Assembly: GCA_021818955.1 (NCBI GenBank)
Contig: JAKASR010000004.1
Location: forward strand, 1-64,000
Direction: 5' to 3'
Origin: Acidobacteriota bacterium
GTDB lineage: Bacteria; Acidobacteriota; Terriglobia; Terriglobales; SCQP01
Length of the DNA: 64,000 nt
Shown in pieces: positions 32,264 through 41,643 of the stretch (positions are counted from its first letter, which is position 1; each line of letters begins with the position of its first letter). The notes below the pieces were generated by a model that was given only the letters and a program-made list of their open reading frames with translations, did not search any database and was not told the DNA's origin. A program made the position numbers and the translations under genes.

Positions 32264-33573
32264 GATTCCGTCCGTGCCGCCGCCGAGTTGGCCGCCTGAT
32301 CCGCGCATTTCAACAATCGCAGGCGCAGCAGGTTGAGGGCAACCGCCGCGGCGTAAGCACGTACGCGATCGCGGCCACCTTGAAAACGCCGCTCGACCAC
32401 CACCGTTTCTTCATTCAGCCCGGCGCAAGCCATAGAGACGAGGCCGACGGGTTTTTCCGCCGAGCCGCCTGACGGGCCAGCAATACCGGTTATGGCCAAG
32501 CTCCAATCGGCAAGGAAGCGGTGTTGTGCCCCGCGCGCCATTTCACCAGCGACAGCCGCGCTGACCGCGCCATGGTTTTTCAGCGAAGACGAAGAAACAT
32601 GCAGTAAGCTTTGCTTGATGTCATTGGCATAGGTAATCGCGCCGCCGAGATAGACGGTCGAGGCGCCCGGCACGGCGGTCAGGCGGGCGCCCAGTAAACC
32701 GCCGGTGCAACTTTCCGCGGTAGCCAGGGTTTCGCCGCGGCGGCGCAGCGCCTCGATCACCGCCGCTTCCAGCGAATCCGATTCCGGCGACACCAAACGC
32801 TCGCCAAAGGCACCGGCTAATTGGCGGGATAAGCGGTCCAACGCGCCCTCAGGGCCGGCGGCAGCGCCACGGGCACGCAGATGCAACTCGATTTCGCCCG
32901 GACGCGCCGCCAGAATCGTGGTTTCGACCTCGGGCACGGCGGTATAGAGGGGGGCGGCAATCGCATCCGCTTGCGATTCCGGAATATCGGCCAATAACAG
33001 GCGCACATGCCGCCAGGCCTGGCCCTGCCAGCGGCCGGCAAGGCGCGGCCGGACGGCGGCAGTGAACATGGCTTCCAACTCATGCGGTGGGCCGGGCAAT
33101 AAGATCAGAATGCGCCCGTCGCGTTCCCACCATTGCCCTGGAGCGGTGCCATTCGCATTGGGCAAGACCTCGGCGCCTTGCAGCAATTCGGCTTGACGCA
33201 GGTTATTTTCGGAGAGGACCGCGCCGCGACGGCTGAACCACGCCCGCAAGCCCGCCTCCAGTTGCGGATCGCGACGCAGCGCCGCGCCGGTGGCGCCAGC
33301 CGCGGCCTTGCGGGTGAGATCATCCGCGGTGGGCCCGAGTCCGCCGGTGACGAACACCAACGGCGAACGCGACAGCGCCGCCCATAGCTCGGCCGTCAAA
33401 CGTTCCTGATCGTCGCCCACCACGGATTTACGGCGCACAGCAATACCCAATTGGTTCAGCTCGCCGGTGAGATAGAGCGAGTTGGTGTCGAGCCGAAAGG
33501 GGGTCAACAACTCGGAACCCACGGCGATAATTTCCGCCGCCAGGGGCTCATCGGCTTGGTTGACAAGCGGCAT
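32260..33573 (-). CDS. cinA: CinA: MoCF-domain protein with C-terminal NMN amidohydrolase domain
   Basis: The 437 residues hold an N-terminal MoCF/pyrophosphatase-like domain (AAEIIAVGSELLTPFRLDTN, VFVTGGLGPTADDLTRKA) and a C-terminal PncC domain (TAESCTGGLLGARLTAVPG, WSLAITGIAGPSGGSAEKP). CinA proteins hydrolyse ADP-ribose-type nucleotides and deamidate NMN to nicotinate mononucleotide. This is the same product NadC makes, and the nad genes follow on the same strand, so an NAD salvage role is likely. ATGA overlap with the downstream 2H phosphoesterase. Confidence 0.92.
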   Translation of the reverse strand: MPLVNQADEPLAAEIIAVGSELLTPFRLDTNSLYLTGELNQLGIAVRRKSVVGDDQERLTAELWAALSRSPLVFVTGGLGPTADDLTRKAAAGATGAALRRDPQLEAGLRAWFSRRGAVLSENNLRQAELLQGAEVLPNANGTAPGQWWERDGRILILLPGPPHELEAMFTAAVRPRLAGRWQGQAWRHVRLLLADIPESQADAIAAPLYTAVPEVETTILAARPGEIELHLRARGAAAGPEGALDRLSRQLAGAFGERLVSPESDSLEAAVIEALRRRGETLATAESCTGGLLGARLTAVPGASTVYLGGAITYANDIKQSLLHVSSSSLKNHGAVSAAVAGEMARGAQHRFLADWSLAITGIAGPSGGSAEKPVGLVSMACAGLNEETVVVERRFQGGRDRVRAYAAAVALNLLRLRLLKCADQAANSAAARTES

Positions 33574-33594
33574 GGACGAGGAACGTAAAGCGCT

Positions 33595-34650
33595 TCAAGC
33601 GCCCCAGGGCAGAGGCAGGCCGGGTTCCGGCCAGGGGAGAAAATACAAACCGGTGTGAGTCGCCAGAATCAGGGCAGGACCGCGGGCGAAAGCCAGACCC
33701 ACCAGATTTTGCCCGCTGAGCACCAATTCTGCCTCGCGATGGGGATGAATGCGCACCAAGCCGCGGCGCCCGCGCAGCGAAGCGGCGACATAGAGGTTGC
33801 CGGCGGCGTCGAAAGCCATTCCTTGAGGCCGGCCGAGGCCGCGAAAGAAAATATCCACCCCGCCTTTGGGGGAGATGCGGTAAATGGGATCGTAGCTGGA
33901 GGTGGTCGGACCCGAAACATACAGATCGCCGGCGGCATCGAAGGCGAGATGATAGGCGGCGACGCTGGGCTCGAGCGTAGCGAAGACGAAGATATTGCGG
34001 TTGCAGTCGAGTTTGAAAATAGTGCCGCTGCGGTCGCCCACGTAGAGATTGCCTTCCGCGTCGAAAGCCAGGCCGGTGGCGATGCCGAGGCCTTCGGCAT
34101 GCACGCTCACCTCGCCATTGCGCTCGACGCGATAGACGATGCCATCATGACGGCTACTGACGAACAACTGGCCCTCGCGATCGAAAGCCAGGCCGGTGGG
34201 ACTGACGATGGCCGCGCCTAGCGGCTTGAGATTGTAACTGGCATCGAGTTGATAAAGGCTCACCGGCACTTTTTGCCCGCGTCCGCCGCTGAAGGTCACA
34301 TAGATATTCCCGTCAGGATCGAGGGCGGGATTCGAGACCGGGTGCAGGTTATCGGCAATGGGCAGCGCCACGTCGAGATAGAGCGAATTGCCGGAGGCGC
34401 TCTCGCCGCCATCCAGCACCTGCACCGCGCCGGAGAGCGCACCTTCCGGCACGCGGGCGGTTAAAAATTCGCCGCCGGACATGACGATGCTGCCCGGCAG
34501 CCCGCCAAATCGAATTTCGGGCAGACGCCCGGCGCGCAATGTGATCCCTTCCACGCGCACCTCGCCGCCAGGCAACGCGGCAGGCGGGGAGAGCCGGCGC
34601 TCGCGAGCATGCTTTTCCGTGGAAGTTTCCGGCTTGGATGTGCCTTTCAT
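33595..34650 (-). CDS. NHL/SMP-30-type beta-propeller protein
   Basis: The start at MKGTSKPETSTEK (351 residues) is preferred over the Arg-rich upstream frame. After about 30 polar residues comes an IPT/TIG-like strand region (VEGITLRAGRLPEIRFGG...), then repeats of the type GLAFDAEGNLYVGDRSGTI, LAFDAAGDLYVSGPT and GMAFDAAGNLYVAAS, the blades of an NHL propeller. No signal peptide is evident. Such proteins act as scaffolds or lactonases; function is open. Twenty-one bases before cinA, so it heads the minus-strand run. Confidence 0.75.
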   Translation of the reverse strand: MKGTSKPETSTEKHARERRLSPPAALPGGEVRVEGITLRAGRLPEIRFGGLPGSIVMSGGEFLTARVPEGALSGAVQVLDGGESASGNSLYLDVALPIADNLHPVSNPALDPDGNIYVTFSGGRGQKVPVSLYQLDASYNLKPLGAAIVSPTGLAFDREGQLFVSSRHDGIVYRVERNGEVSVHAEGLGIATGLAFDAEGNLYVGDRSGTIFKLDCNRNIFVFATLEPSVAAYHLAFDAAGDLYVSGPTTSSYDPIYRISPKGGVDIFFRGLGRPQGMAFDAAGNLYVAASLRGRRGLVRIHPHREAELVLSGQNLVGLAFARGPALILATHTGLYFLPWPEPGLPLPWGA

Positions 34651-34692
34651 AACTAAGTGGCGACCGCGTGGGCCCCTTGCCTTCAATATACT

Positions 34693-34720
34693 CCGCCGCC
34701 GCCGGAGGCGACGGCGGCGG
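34693..34720. repeat. GC-rich hairpin in the divergent gap before the NHL and YtpQ-like genes
   Basis: CCGCCGCCG and CGGCGGCGG form nine perfect pairs around a ten-base loop. It lies 43 bases upstream of the chosen NHL start, on the 5' side of both divergent genes, so it is not an obvious terminator. It could fold in the NHL leader. Confidence 0.5.
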
Positions 34721-34878
34721 CCAAGCGGCGATGAAGAATAGTATCGCGCCAGCATAATGGCCGGAGTTTCGCCGGCGGGCCGAAACGCGGCTGGGCTTGA
34801 CCACTACCGAAAATTTTAAGCGGGCGGAGACGATGTGCGTTGGACGGGGATTTTGTGTATGATCCGATCAGGGGGAGC

Positions 34879-35661
34879 ATGACCCGAGAGGAATTTGAAA
34901 GCGTCGCTTTGCAACGCCTGCAAACCCTCTATCCGCGGGCGCGATTCCTGCGCGCCGGGCAACTGGAAATTGCCATTATCCGCACCCCTTCGGGCAAACC
35001 CTCCGCGCATCGCCTGCGTCTGACCCGCGCCTGGGCGGCATTTTGCCAGCACGGCGAAAAATTCGACCTGGATAGTTATCTCACGCGCGTGGTCGGCACC
35101 GTGGAACGGCGCCTGCCAATGGAATGGGCGAACGCGCGGCCGCACATTCAGCCCAAGCTGTTGACGCTGGAGCAGCACCGTAATCTCTCCGCCCGCCCGC
35201 TCTGGTACCCGCTCGCCGGCGATATCGGCTACGTGCTGGCCAGCGAGGATTTCGACTTGCCGCTGGGGGAAGAGCAACTCGATCGCTGGAGCATCGCCGA
35301 AGAGTGCGTGCTGGCGGCGGCGATGGAGAACCTGCAGCGGCTCTGGCAGCGTGCTTCCATCGTCGCCTGGACGGTGCAGGATCATGTGCGCGCTTTCCAT
35401 GTCGAACTCAGCCACAGCTATAAAGCCTCGCTGGTGCTGCTGCCCGAATTTCAAGAGCAGGCGCTAGAGATTCTCGCCGCCGAAGCCATTCGCGTCGCCG
35501 TTCCCAACCGCCATTTTCTGGTCGCCTTCCCGGCCGAAGATGATGAGTTCCGCCAATCGCTGCTGCCGATTTTGCGCAAGGAATGGCAGGGCGGTTACCC
35601 GCTTACCCGGTCGTTGCTGCGCATCCAGGATGGCGACTTCGAGTTGGAAGACGCCGAGTAA
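34879..35661 (+). CDS. DUF1444 (YtpQ-like) protein
   Basis: ATG 34879 is taken because GGGGGAG lies just upstream, though spacing is tight; a TTG at 34840 would add 13 residues. The 260-residue protein is acidic and soluble, with MTREEFESVALQRLQTLYP, LTRAWAAFCQHGEKFDLDSY and a C-terminal VAVPNRHFLVAFPAEDDEF typical of DUF1444. Function unknown; no membrane segment. It stands alone before the pentose operon. Confidence 0.75.
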   Translation: MTREEFESVALQRLQTLYPRARFLRAGQLEIAIIRTPSGKPSAHRLRLTRAWAAFCQHGEKFDLDSYLTRVVGTVERRLPMEWANARPHIQPKLLTLEQHRNLSARPLWYPLAGDIGYVLASEDFDLPLGEEQLDRWSIAEECVLAAAMENLQRLWQRASIVAWTVQDHVRAFHVELSHSYKASLVLLPEFQEQALEILAAEAIRVAVPNRHFLVAFPAEDDEFRQSLLPILRKEWQGGYPLTRSLLRIQDGDFELEDAE

Positions 35662-35808
35662 TCCCGCTTATTACGCCCCCATTTCCTGACGCCCCCATGG
35701 CGTCCCGATCAGCAATGCGGTTTGGCTTCGGCGCAAGGCGCATGGTAGCATTACTCTCCCGCTTGCACGGGCCGCAGGCGGGTGAGCGATCAGGAACAAT
35801 TGAGTTTT

Positions 35809-37239
35809 ATGAAAGCGCTTTCGGCGCCCTCTGCCACTCTAGGAGTCCTCGTCGGCAATCGCGGCTTTTTCCCCGCCAAACTGGCGGAAGAAGGCCGCAA
35901 CCAAGTTCTGGCGGCGCTCGCGGCCAACGGCATGCAAGCGATCTGCCTGGGACCGGAAGCGACGCGTTACGGCGCGGTCGAAACCTATCAGGAAGCGCAG
36001 CGCTGCGCCGCGCTGTTTCGCGAACATCGCGACCGGATTGACGGCATTCTGGTCACCCTGCCGAACTTCGGCGATGAGCGCGCCATCGCCAACGCTATCC
36101 GCTTGGCGGAATTGAATGTGCCGGTGCTGGTGCACGCCTTTCCCGACGAAGCCGGCAAGATGCGGATGGGGCTGAGGCGCGACAGCTTCTGCGGCAAGAT
36201 GTCGGCTTGCAACAATCTGCGCCAGTACGGCATCAAGTACTCGCTCACCCGTGATCATACCCAGGCGGTGGATTCGGAAGCGTTCCGGCGCGACCTCGCC
36301 GACTTTGCCGCCACCTGCCGGATTGTGCGCGGGCTGCGCAACAGCCGCGTAGGCGCCATCGGCGCCCGTCCGGCGGCTTTCAATACGGTGCGGTATAGCG
36401 AAAAATTATTGGAACAGTCGGGAATCAGCGTCGAAGTGGTGGATTTATCCGAGATCCTGGGCCGCATTCGCCGCCTCGGGGACAATGAGGCAGCCTTGGA
36501 AGCCAAAGTCGCGGCGATTCAAGCTTATGTGCCCAGCGGGAGCGTACCCCGCGAAGCCTTGCTCAAGATGGCCAAATTCGGCGTGGTGGTTGAGCAATGG
36601 ATGGAAGCCAACCAGCTCTCCGGCAGTTCCATCCAGTGCTGGACGGCGCTGGAAGAATATTTCGGGATTGTGCCCTGCACCCTGATGAGCATGATGTCGA
36701 ATGGACTGCTGCCCAGCGCCTGCGAGGTGGACATGGTTGGCATGCTGGCGATGCGCGTGCTGCAACTGGCCAGCGGCAGCGCCAGCGCCATCGTGGACTG
36801 GAATAATAATTACGGCGACGATCCGGATAAAGCAGTGATCTTCCATTGTTCCAACCTGCCTAAGGCCTTTTTCGCCCCGACCGACTGGAAGATGGATTTT
36901 CAGGAAATTATCGCCGGCACGGTGGGCAAAGAAAACACTTTCGGCACCGTCACCGGCAAGATCACGCCCTCGCCGCTGACTTTTCTGCGGATTTCGAGCG
37001 ACGATCAGCAGGGGCGGATGCGGGCCTATGTCGCCGAGGGCGAGGCCACAGCCGACCCGCTGGAGAGTTTTGGCGGCTACGGCGTGGTTAAAGTGCGCGG
37101 GCTGCAGCGGCTGCTCCATTATGCCTGCCGCGAAGGTTTCGAACACCACGTTTCCGTCAACCGCGGCTTGGTGGGGGCAGCGGTGACGGAAGCTCTGGGG
37201 AATTATTTAGGCTGGCAAGTTTATGAACATCGCGACTGA
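35809..37239 (+). CDS. L-fucose isomerase-fold aldose isomerase, probable L-arabinose isomerase
   Basis: The C-terminal half matches FucI-type isomerases: SACEVDMVGMLAMRVL (metal-binding Glu and Asp), VDWNNNYG, FHCSNLP and EGFEHHVSVNRG. The N-terminal half shows the two-domain FucI/AraA core (LVTLPNFGDERAIANAI). The ATG at 35809 is preferred over GTG 35782. It overlaps ribulokinase by 17 bases and is followed by a ribulose-5-phosphate 4-epimerase, so context predicts L-arabinose to L-ribulose. No classical AraA (PF02610-like) gene is present in the window. The 476-residue length fits a shortened FucI. Confidence 0.82.
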   Translation: MKALSAPSATLGVLVGNRGFFPAKLAEEGRNQVLAALAANGMQAICLGPEATRYGAVETYQEAQRCAALFREHRDRIDGILVTLPNFGDERAIANAIRLAELNVPVLVHAFPDEAGKMRMGLRRDSFCGKMSACNNLRQYGIKYSLTRDHTQAVDSEAFRRDLADFAATCRIVRGLRNSRVGAIGARPAAFNTVRYSEKLLEQSGISVEVVDLSEILGRIRRLGDNEAALEAKVAAIQAYVPSGSVPREALLKMAKFGVVVEQWMEANQLSGSSIQCWTALEEYFGIVPCTLMSMMSNGLLPSACEVDMVGMLAMRVLQLASGSASAIVDWNNNYGDDPDKAVIFHCSNLPKAFFAPTDWKMDFQEIIAGTVGKENTFGTVTGKITPSPLTFLRISSDDQQGRMRAYVAEGEATADPLESFGGYGVVKVRGLQRLLHYACREGFEHHVSVNRGLVGAAVTEALGNYLGWQVYEHRD

Positions 37240-38938
37240 AAGCGGTGCTCCGGCGGTCGTGCTCGGCATCGATTACGGCACGGAATCGGGGCGCGCGCTG
37301 CTGGTGGACGTGGCAAGCGGCGCCGAGCTGGGCAGCGCCGTTTCCGCGTACTCGCACGCGGTGCTCGATCACGAGCTGCCGGATGGCGTTCCGCTGCCGC
37401 CGGATTTCGCCCTGCAGGATCCGGACGATTACCTGCGGGTTTTCGACGTGGTGCCGGGGCTGTTGCGCTCGACCGGCATCCGTCCCGAGCAAGTAATCGG
37501 GGTGGGCACCGACTTCACCGCCTGCACCGTGCTGCCCACGTTGGCCGACGGCACGCCGCTCTGCCGGTTGGAGCCATTCCGCTCCAATCCCCACGCCTGG
37601 GTCAAGCTCTGGAAGCACCATGCGGGCCAGCCGCAAGCCGATCGCATTAACGAACTGGGTCAGCGGCGGCAGGAAGAATTCATCGCCCGCTATGGCGGCC
37701 GATACTCCGCCGAATGGCTTTTTTCCAAACTGCTGGAAACTCTGGAAAAGGCGCCCGCGGTTTATCGCGCCGCCGAACGCTTTGTGGAAGCCGCCGACTG
37801 GATTGTTTGGCAACTCTGCGGCGAAGAGCGGCGTAATACCTGCACCGCCGGCTATAAGGCGATGTGGTTTGCGGAAAGCGGCGGGTTTCCGCCGCGCGAA
37901 TTTTTTGCCGGGCTCAATCCGGATTTTGCCGGCGCGCTGGACAAACTGGCCGGGCGCTACTATGCGCTGGGCTCGGCGGCCGGCGGCCTGACCCCGGCCA
38001 GCGCCGCTCGGCTAGGGCTGCTGTCAGGTACGCCGGTGGCGATCGGCAATGTGGACGCGCATGGCGCCGTGCCCGCATGCACGGTGGTCGAACCGGCGCG
38101 TATGGTCATGATCATGGGCACCTCAATCTGCCACATGCTGCTGGGCGAAGAGAAGCGGCAGGTGGAAGGCATGTGCGGGGTGGTGCGCGACGGCATTATT
38201 CCCGGGGTTTGGGGGTATGAGGCCGGGCAGAGCGCGGTAGGCGATATCTTCGCCTGGTTTTTCCGCGCCGCCGCTCCGGAAAGCGCGGCGGCGGCGGCCC
38301 GCGCCGCCGGCCAGTCGCTTCCCGATTGGCTGGAAGCGCAGGCCCGCGGCATCGCTCCGGGAGAATCGGGGCTGCTGGCGCTGGATTGGTGGAATGGCAA
38401 TCGCTCCATTCTGGTGAACCATCATCTATCCGGCCTGCTGCTCGGCTGCACGCTGCAAACCCGGCCGGAGGAGATCTACCGCGCGCTGCTCGAATCCACC
38501 GCCTTTGGCACCCTGGCGATTATCGAGGCCATGGAAATGGCCGGGGTGCGGGTACGCGAACTGGTGGCCTGTGGCGGCTTGCCCCATCGCAATCCGCTGC
38601 TGATGCAGATTTACGCCGACGTCACCGGGCGCGAAATCCGCATCGCCGCGAGCGAGCAGACTTGCGCGCTGGGCGCGGCCATGCACGCCGCGGTTGCCGC
38701 CGGACCGGAGCGCGGCGGCTACGCCGATATTCGTCAAGCCGCGGGCGCCATGGCGAGATTGCGTCCGCATGCCTTCCTGCCCGATCCGGCCGCGCACGCG
38801 ATCTACCGCGAACTCTACCGGGAATATCTGGCCGTGCACGATTACTTCGGTCGCGGCGCCAATCCGGTGATGGAACATCTGCGCCGCCTGCGGCTCGAAC
38901 GCCATAGCGCGAGCGGCGGCGCCGCTTCCGCTTCTTAA
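37223..38938 (+). CDS. araB: Ribulokinase (FGGY kinase)
   Basis: Phosphorylates L-ribulose. The 571 residues show LGIDYGTESGRALLVDV (phosphate-binding), GVGTDFTACTVLP, NTCTAGYKAMWF, the central VAIGNVDAHGAVPAC and MIMGTSICHMLLG, and the C-terminal LVACGGLPHRNPLLMQIYAD with adenosine-binding residues. GTDFTACTVLP and YKAMW separate AraB from xylulokinases. The start lies inside the isomerase gene (17-base overlap), and araD begins three bases after its stop: tight operon. Confidence 0.92.
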   Translation: MNIATESGAPAVVLGIDYGTESGRALLVDVASGAELGSAVSAYSHAVLDHELPDGVPLPPDFALQDPDDYLRVFDVVPGLLRSTGIRPEQVIGVGTDFTACTVLPTLADGTPLCRLEPFRSNPHAWVKLWKHHAGQPQADRINELGQRRQEEFIARYGGRYSAEWLFSKLLETLEKAPAVYRAAERFVEAADWIVWQLCGEERRNTCTAGYKAMWFAESGGFPPREFFAGLNPDFAGALDKLAGRYYALGSAAGGLTPASAARLGLLSGTPVAIGNVDAHGAVPACTVVEPARMVMIMGTSICHMLLGEEKRQVEGMCGVVRDGIIPGVWGYEAGQSAVGDIFAWFFRAAAPESAAAAARAAGQSLPDWLEAQARGIAPGESGLLALDWWNGNRSILVNHHLSGLLLGCTLQTRPEEIYRALLESTAFGTLAIIEAMEMAGVRVRELVACGGLPHRNPLLMQIYADVTGREIRIAASEQTCALGAAMHAAVAAGPERGGYADIRQAAGAMARLRPHAFLPDPAAHAIYRELYREYLAVHDYFGRGANPVMEHLRRLRLERHSASGGAASAS

Positions 38939-38941
38939 GCC

Positions 38942-39721
38942 ATGTCTACTGTCTCACGCAACCCCAAACTCGCCGCGGTCCGCGCGCAAGCCCAGCGCTT
39001 GCGCGAACAAGTCTGCGAGGCCAATCGCGGCATCTATCGCGCCCGCTTGGTCACTGTGCATTCCGGCAATGCCAGCGGGATTGCGCGTGAACTGGACCTG
39101 GTCGCCATCAAGCCCAGCGGCGTGGATTACGACAGCTTGACGCCGGAAAAAATCGCGCTGGTTACCCTGAAAGGACAGCCTTGGCCCGCTGCCCGTTATG
39201 GCCTCACGACCGCGGGCCTGCGTCCCAGCGTGGACCTGCCACACCACCTTTATCTCTACCGCCATTGTCCGGAAATCGGCGGGATTGTCCATACCCACTC
39301 CAATTACGCCACCAGCTTCGCCCTGTTGAGCCAGCCGATTCCCGCCTGCTTAACCGCAATTGCAGATGAATTCGGGGGCGAAATCCCCTGCACCCCCTAT
39401 GTGGACAATGCCGGGAATCATATTGGCGAAGCGATTTTGCGCTGTCGCGGCCGCGCTCCGGCGATGCTGCTGGCGCATCACGGCGTCTTCGCCTGGGGCC
39501 CCTCGCCGCGCGACGCCTTGAAAGCCGCCATTATGGTCGAAGACGTGGCCCACACCTGCCATCTTGCCCAATTGCGCGGCCGCTGCGAACCGTTACCGTC
39601 GGATGAGATCGAGAAATGGTATGTGCGTTATCACACCACTTATGGGCAGCCCGGCGCCGATACTCCAGGCTCCGGAGCGCTCCGCGGCCGCCGGCGTACG
39701 TCTCGCCCTACGAAACGTTAA
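38942..39721 (+). CDS. araD: L-ribulose-5-phosphate 4-epimerase (class II aldolase family)
   Basis: Converts L-ribulose 5-phosphate to D-xylulose 5-phosphate. GNASGIARELDLVAIKPSGVDY, the zinc histidines in GGIVHTHSNYATSFA and LLAHHGVFAWG, and the C-terminal WYVRYHTTYGQPGAD identify AraD (259 residues). The basic tail after this (RGRRRTSRPTKR) is an extension of about 20 residues. Its stop codon lies in ACGTTAACGC, the same sequence that ends the dispersed element, perhaps by chance. Third gene of the pentose operon. Confidence 0.92.
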   Translation: MSTVSRNPKLAAVRAQAQRLREQVCEANRGIYRARLVTVHSGNASGIARELDLVAIKPSGVDYDSLTPEKIALVTLKGQPWPAARYGLTTAGLRPSVDLPHHLYLYRHCPEIGGIVHTHSNYATSFALLSQPIPACLTAIADEFGGEIPCTPYVDNAGNHIGEAILRCRGRAPAMLLAHHGVFAWGPSPRDALKAAIMVEDVAHTCHLAQLRGRCEPLPSDEIEKWYVRYHTTYGQPGADTPGSGALRGRRRTSRPTKR

Positions 39722-39830
39722 CGCGGTTTTTGCTGTTTCGGCCAGTTTCTAAAGTAATATGGCTGGAGTCATTCCGCTTCGCGGATGAGCTTCAGTCAGA
39801 GCAGTCACTGCAGCACCGAGGAACCCAATC

Positions 39831-41555
39831 ATGCTCACTGCCGACACTATGGCCATCCTGCTCGCGGCTAATCGCGTCATCTCACTGCGGCCGGTAGATC
39901 TGGCCATCATCATCATCTACTTTATTTCGGTGCTCGGCATTGGCTTTTACTTGAAAAATTACGCCACGACCGGCGAAGACTTCTTCGTCGCCGGGCGTGA
40001 AATGACGGCCTGGGTGGCGGGACTGGCGTTTATTTCGGCCAACTTGGGCTCGCTCGAATTGATGGGTTGGGCAGGCAATGCCTACCAATACGGCATCCTG
40101 GCGGCGCACTGGTATTGGGTCGGTGCGATTCCGGCCATGTTGTTTCTCGCGATCGTGATGATGCCCTTTTATTACATTTCCAAAACCCACTCTGTCCCCG
40201 GCTACCTGGAATTGCGCTATGGGCATGCGACCAGCGGGCTGAGCGCGATCACTTTCGCAGTAATGACGATCCTGATGTCAGGCGTCAATATGTTCGCGAT
40301 GGCGGTGGTTTTGCAAACCATTCTCGGCTGGAACTTCGACCTAAGCATCTGGGTTTCTTCCATCACGGTGGGCATTTATGTCGCGCTCGGAGGACTTTAC
40401 TCCGCCATCTTCAATGAAGTCGTTCAATTCTTCCTGATCTGGCTGGGAGCTTTGCTGATTCCCATCCTGGGCTTGATTGAAACCGGCGGCTGGGCGGGCA
40501 TGGTCGCGCGCATCAAGCAAAATTTCCCCGGCCAGGATTTTACGCATCTGTGGGCGCCGATGGCTCACCCCTCGCAAAATCCCATGGGTGTGCAATGGTT
40601 CGCGATCGTATTCGGCCTGGGCGCGGTGGTCTCCATGGGCTATTGGACGACCGACTTTCTGGTCGTCCAGCGGGTCATCTCGGCCAAAGACATACGCGCC
40701 GCCAAGAGCGCGCCTATCATCGGCGCCTATTTCAAAATGGCGGTGCCATTCATAGTGATTCTGCCCGGACTGCTCGGCCTCGCCGTTCTGCCCTTCCACC
40801 TCTTCCCGGACAATGTGGTCGCGGCCCACGCGGCCCAGCACCTGCACAGTTATGACCAGGTGCTGCCGCTGATGATGGCTCGCTACCTGGGCCCGGGTCT
40901 TTTAGGTTTGGGGATCACCGCCCTGATCGCGGGCTTCATGTCGGGTATGGCCGGCAACGTCAGCGCCTTCGCCACCGTCTGGACTTACGATATCTACCGG
41001 CCGTTCATGAAGAAGAACGCCAGCGATAAACATTACGTCGCGATGGGCCGCTGGTGCACGATTATCGGCCTCATCATCAGTATCGCGACGGCCTACATCG
41101 TCTTGCATTTCGGAAGCCTGATGAATTACGTTCAGGACCTGTTCAGCTTCTTTATCGCGCCGCTGTTCGGCACCGTGCTCATCGGAATGCTATGGAAACG
41201 CGCTACGAAAGCCGCGGGCTTCTGGGGGTTGCTGGCCGGCATGGGAACGTCGATAGCCCTGTTTGCCTTGATGAGCAACGATCCACGCACGATCGGCTGG
41301 TTTTGCTTCTACCCGAAAGCTCAGGCATTAGCCCAAGCCATGTGGCAGGCGCTTTGGGCCTTCATCGTCCTGGTGGTGATAACCGTGATCGTGACGCTCG
41401 CGACCCAGCCCCGGCCGGATGCCGAATTGCACGGGCTGGTGATGGGACTGACGGACGTCCCCAGCGAAGGGAATCTGCCGGTTCTGAAACGGCCCTTCTT
41501 CTGGGCGGTGATTTGCTTCATTATTTTCCTGATCTTGCAGTGGATTTTCCGATAA
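39831..41555 (+). CDS. Sodium:solute symporter (SSS family), probable pentose importer
   Basis: A 574-residue inner-membrane protein with about 13 hydrophobic segments. DFFVAGREMTAWVAGLAFIS and NLGSLELMGWAG are SSS hallmarks, and the central VSMGYWTTDFLVVQRVISAK resembles sodium-galactose transporters. GAGGAA precedes ATG by seven bases. It lies 109 bases after araD on the same strand, so it probably imports L-arabinose or a related sugar with sodium. Followed by a small membrane protein. Confidence 0.88.
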   Translation: MLTADTMAILLAANRVISLRPVDLAIIIIYFISVLGIGFYLKNYATTGEDFFVAGREMTAWVAGLAFISANLGSLELMGWAGNAYQYGILAAHWYWVGAIPAMLFLAIVMMPFYYISKTHSVPGYLELRYGHATSGLSAITFAVMTILMSGVNMFAMAVVLQTILGWNFDLSIWVSSITVGIYVALGGLYSAIFNEVVQFFLIWLGALLIPILGLIETGGWAGMVARIKQNFPGQDFTHLWAPMAHPSQNPMGVQWFAIVFGLGAVVSMGYWTTDFLVVQRVISAKDIRAAKSAPIIGAYFKMAVPFIVILPGLLGLAVLPFHLFPDNVVAAHAAQHLHSYDQVLPLMMARYLGPGLLGLGITALIAGFMSGMAGNVSAFATVWTYDIYRPFMKKNASDKHYVAMGRWCTIIGLIISIATAYIVLHFGSLMNYVQDLFSFFIAPLFGTVLIGMLWKRATKAAGFWGLLAGMGTSIALFALMSNDPRTIGWFCFYPKAQALAQAMWQALWAFIVLVVITVIVTLATQPRPDAELHGLVMGLTDVPSEGNLPVLKRPFFWAVICFIIFLILQWIFR

Positions 41556-41643
41556 ACCCGGAGCGGGCGCGTCCCGGATCCGGCCATCCGCGCGGCGGCG
41601 GCAACGGGAACATCGGCATAAGAAAATTTTCAGGGGAGGCCCA

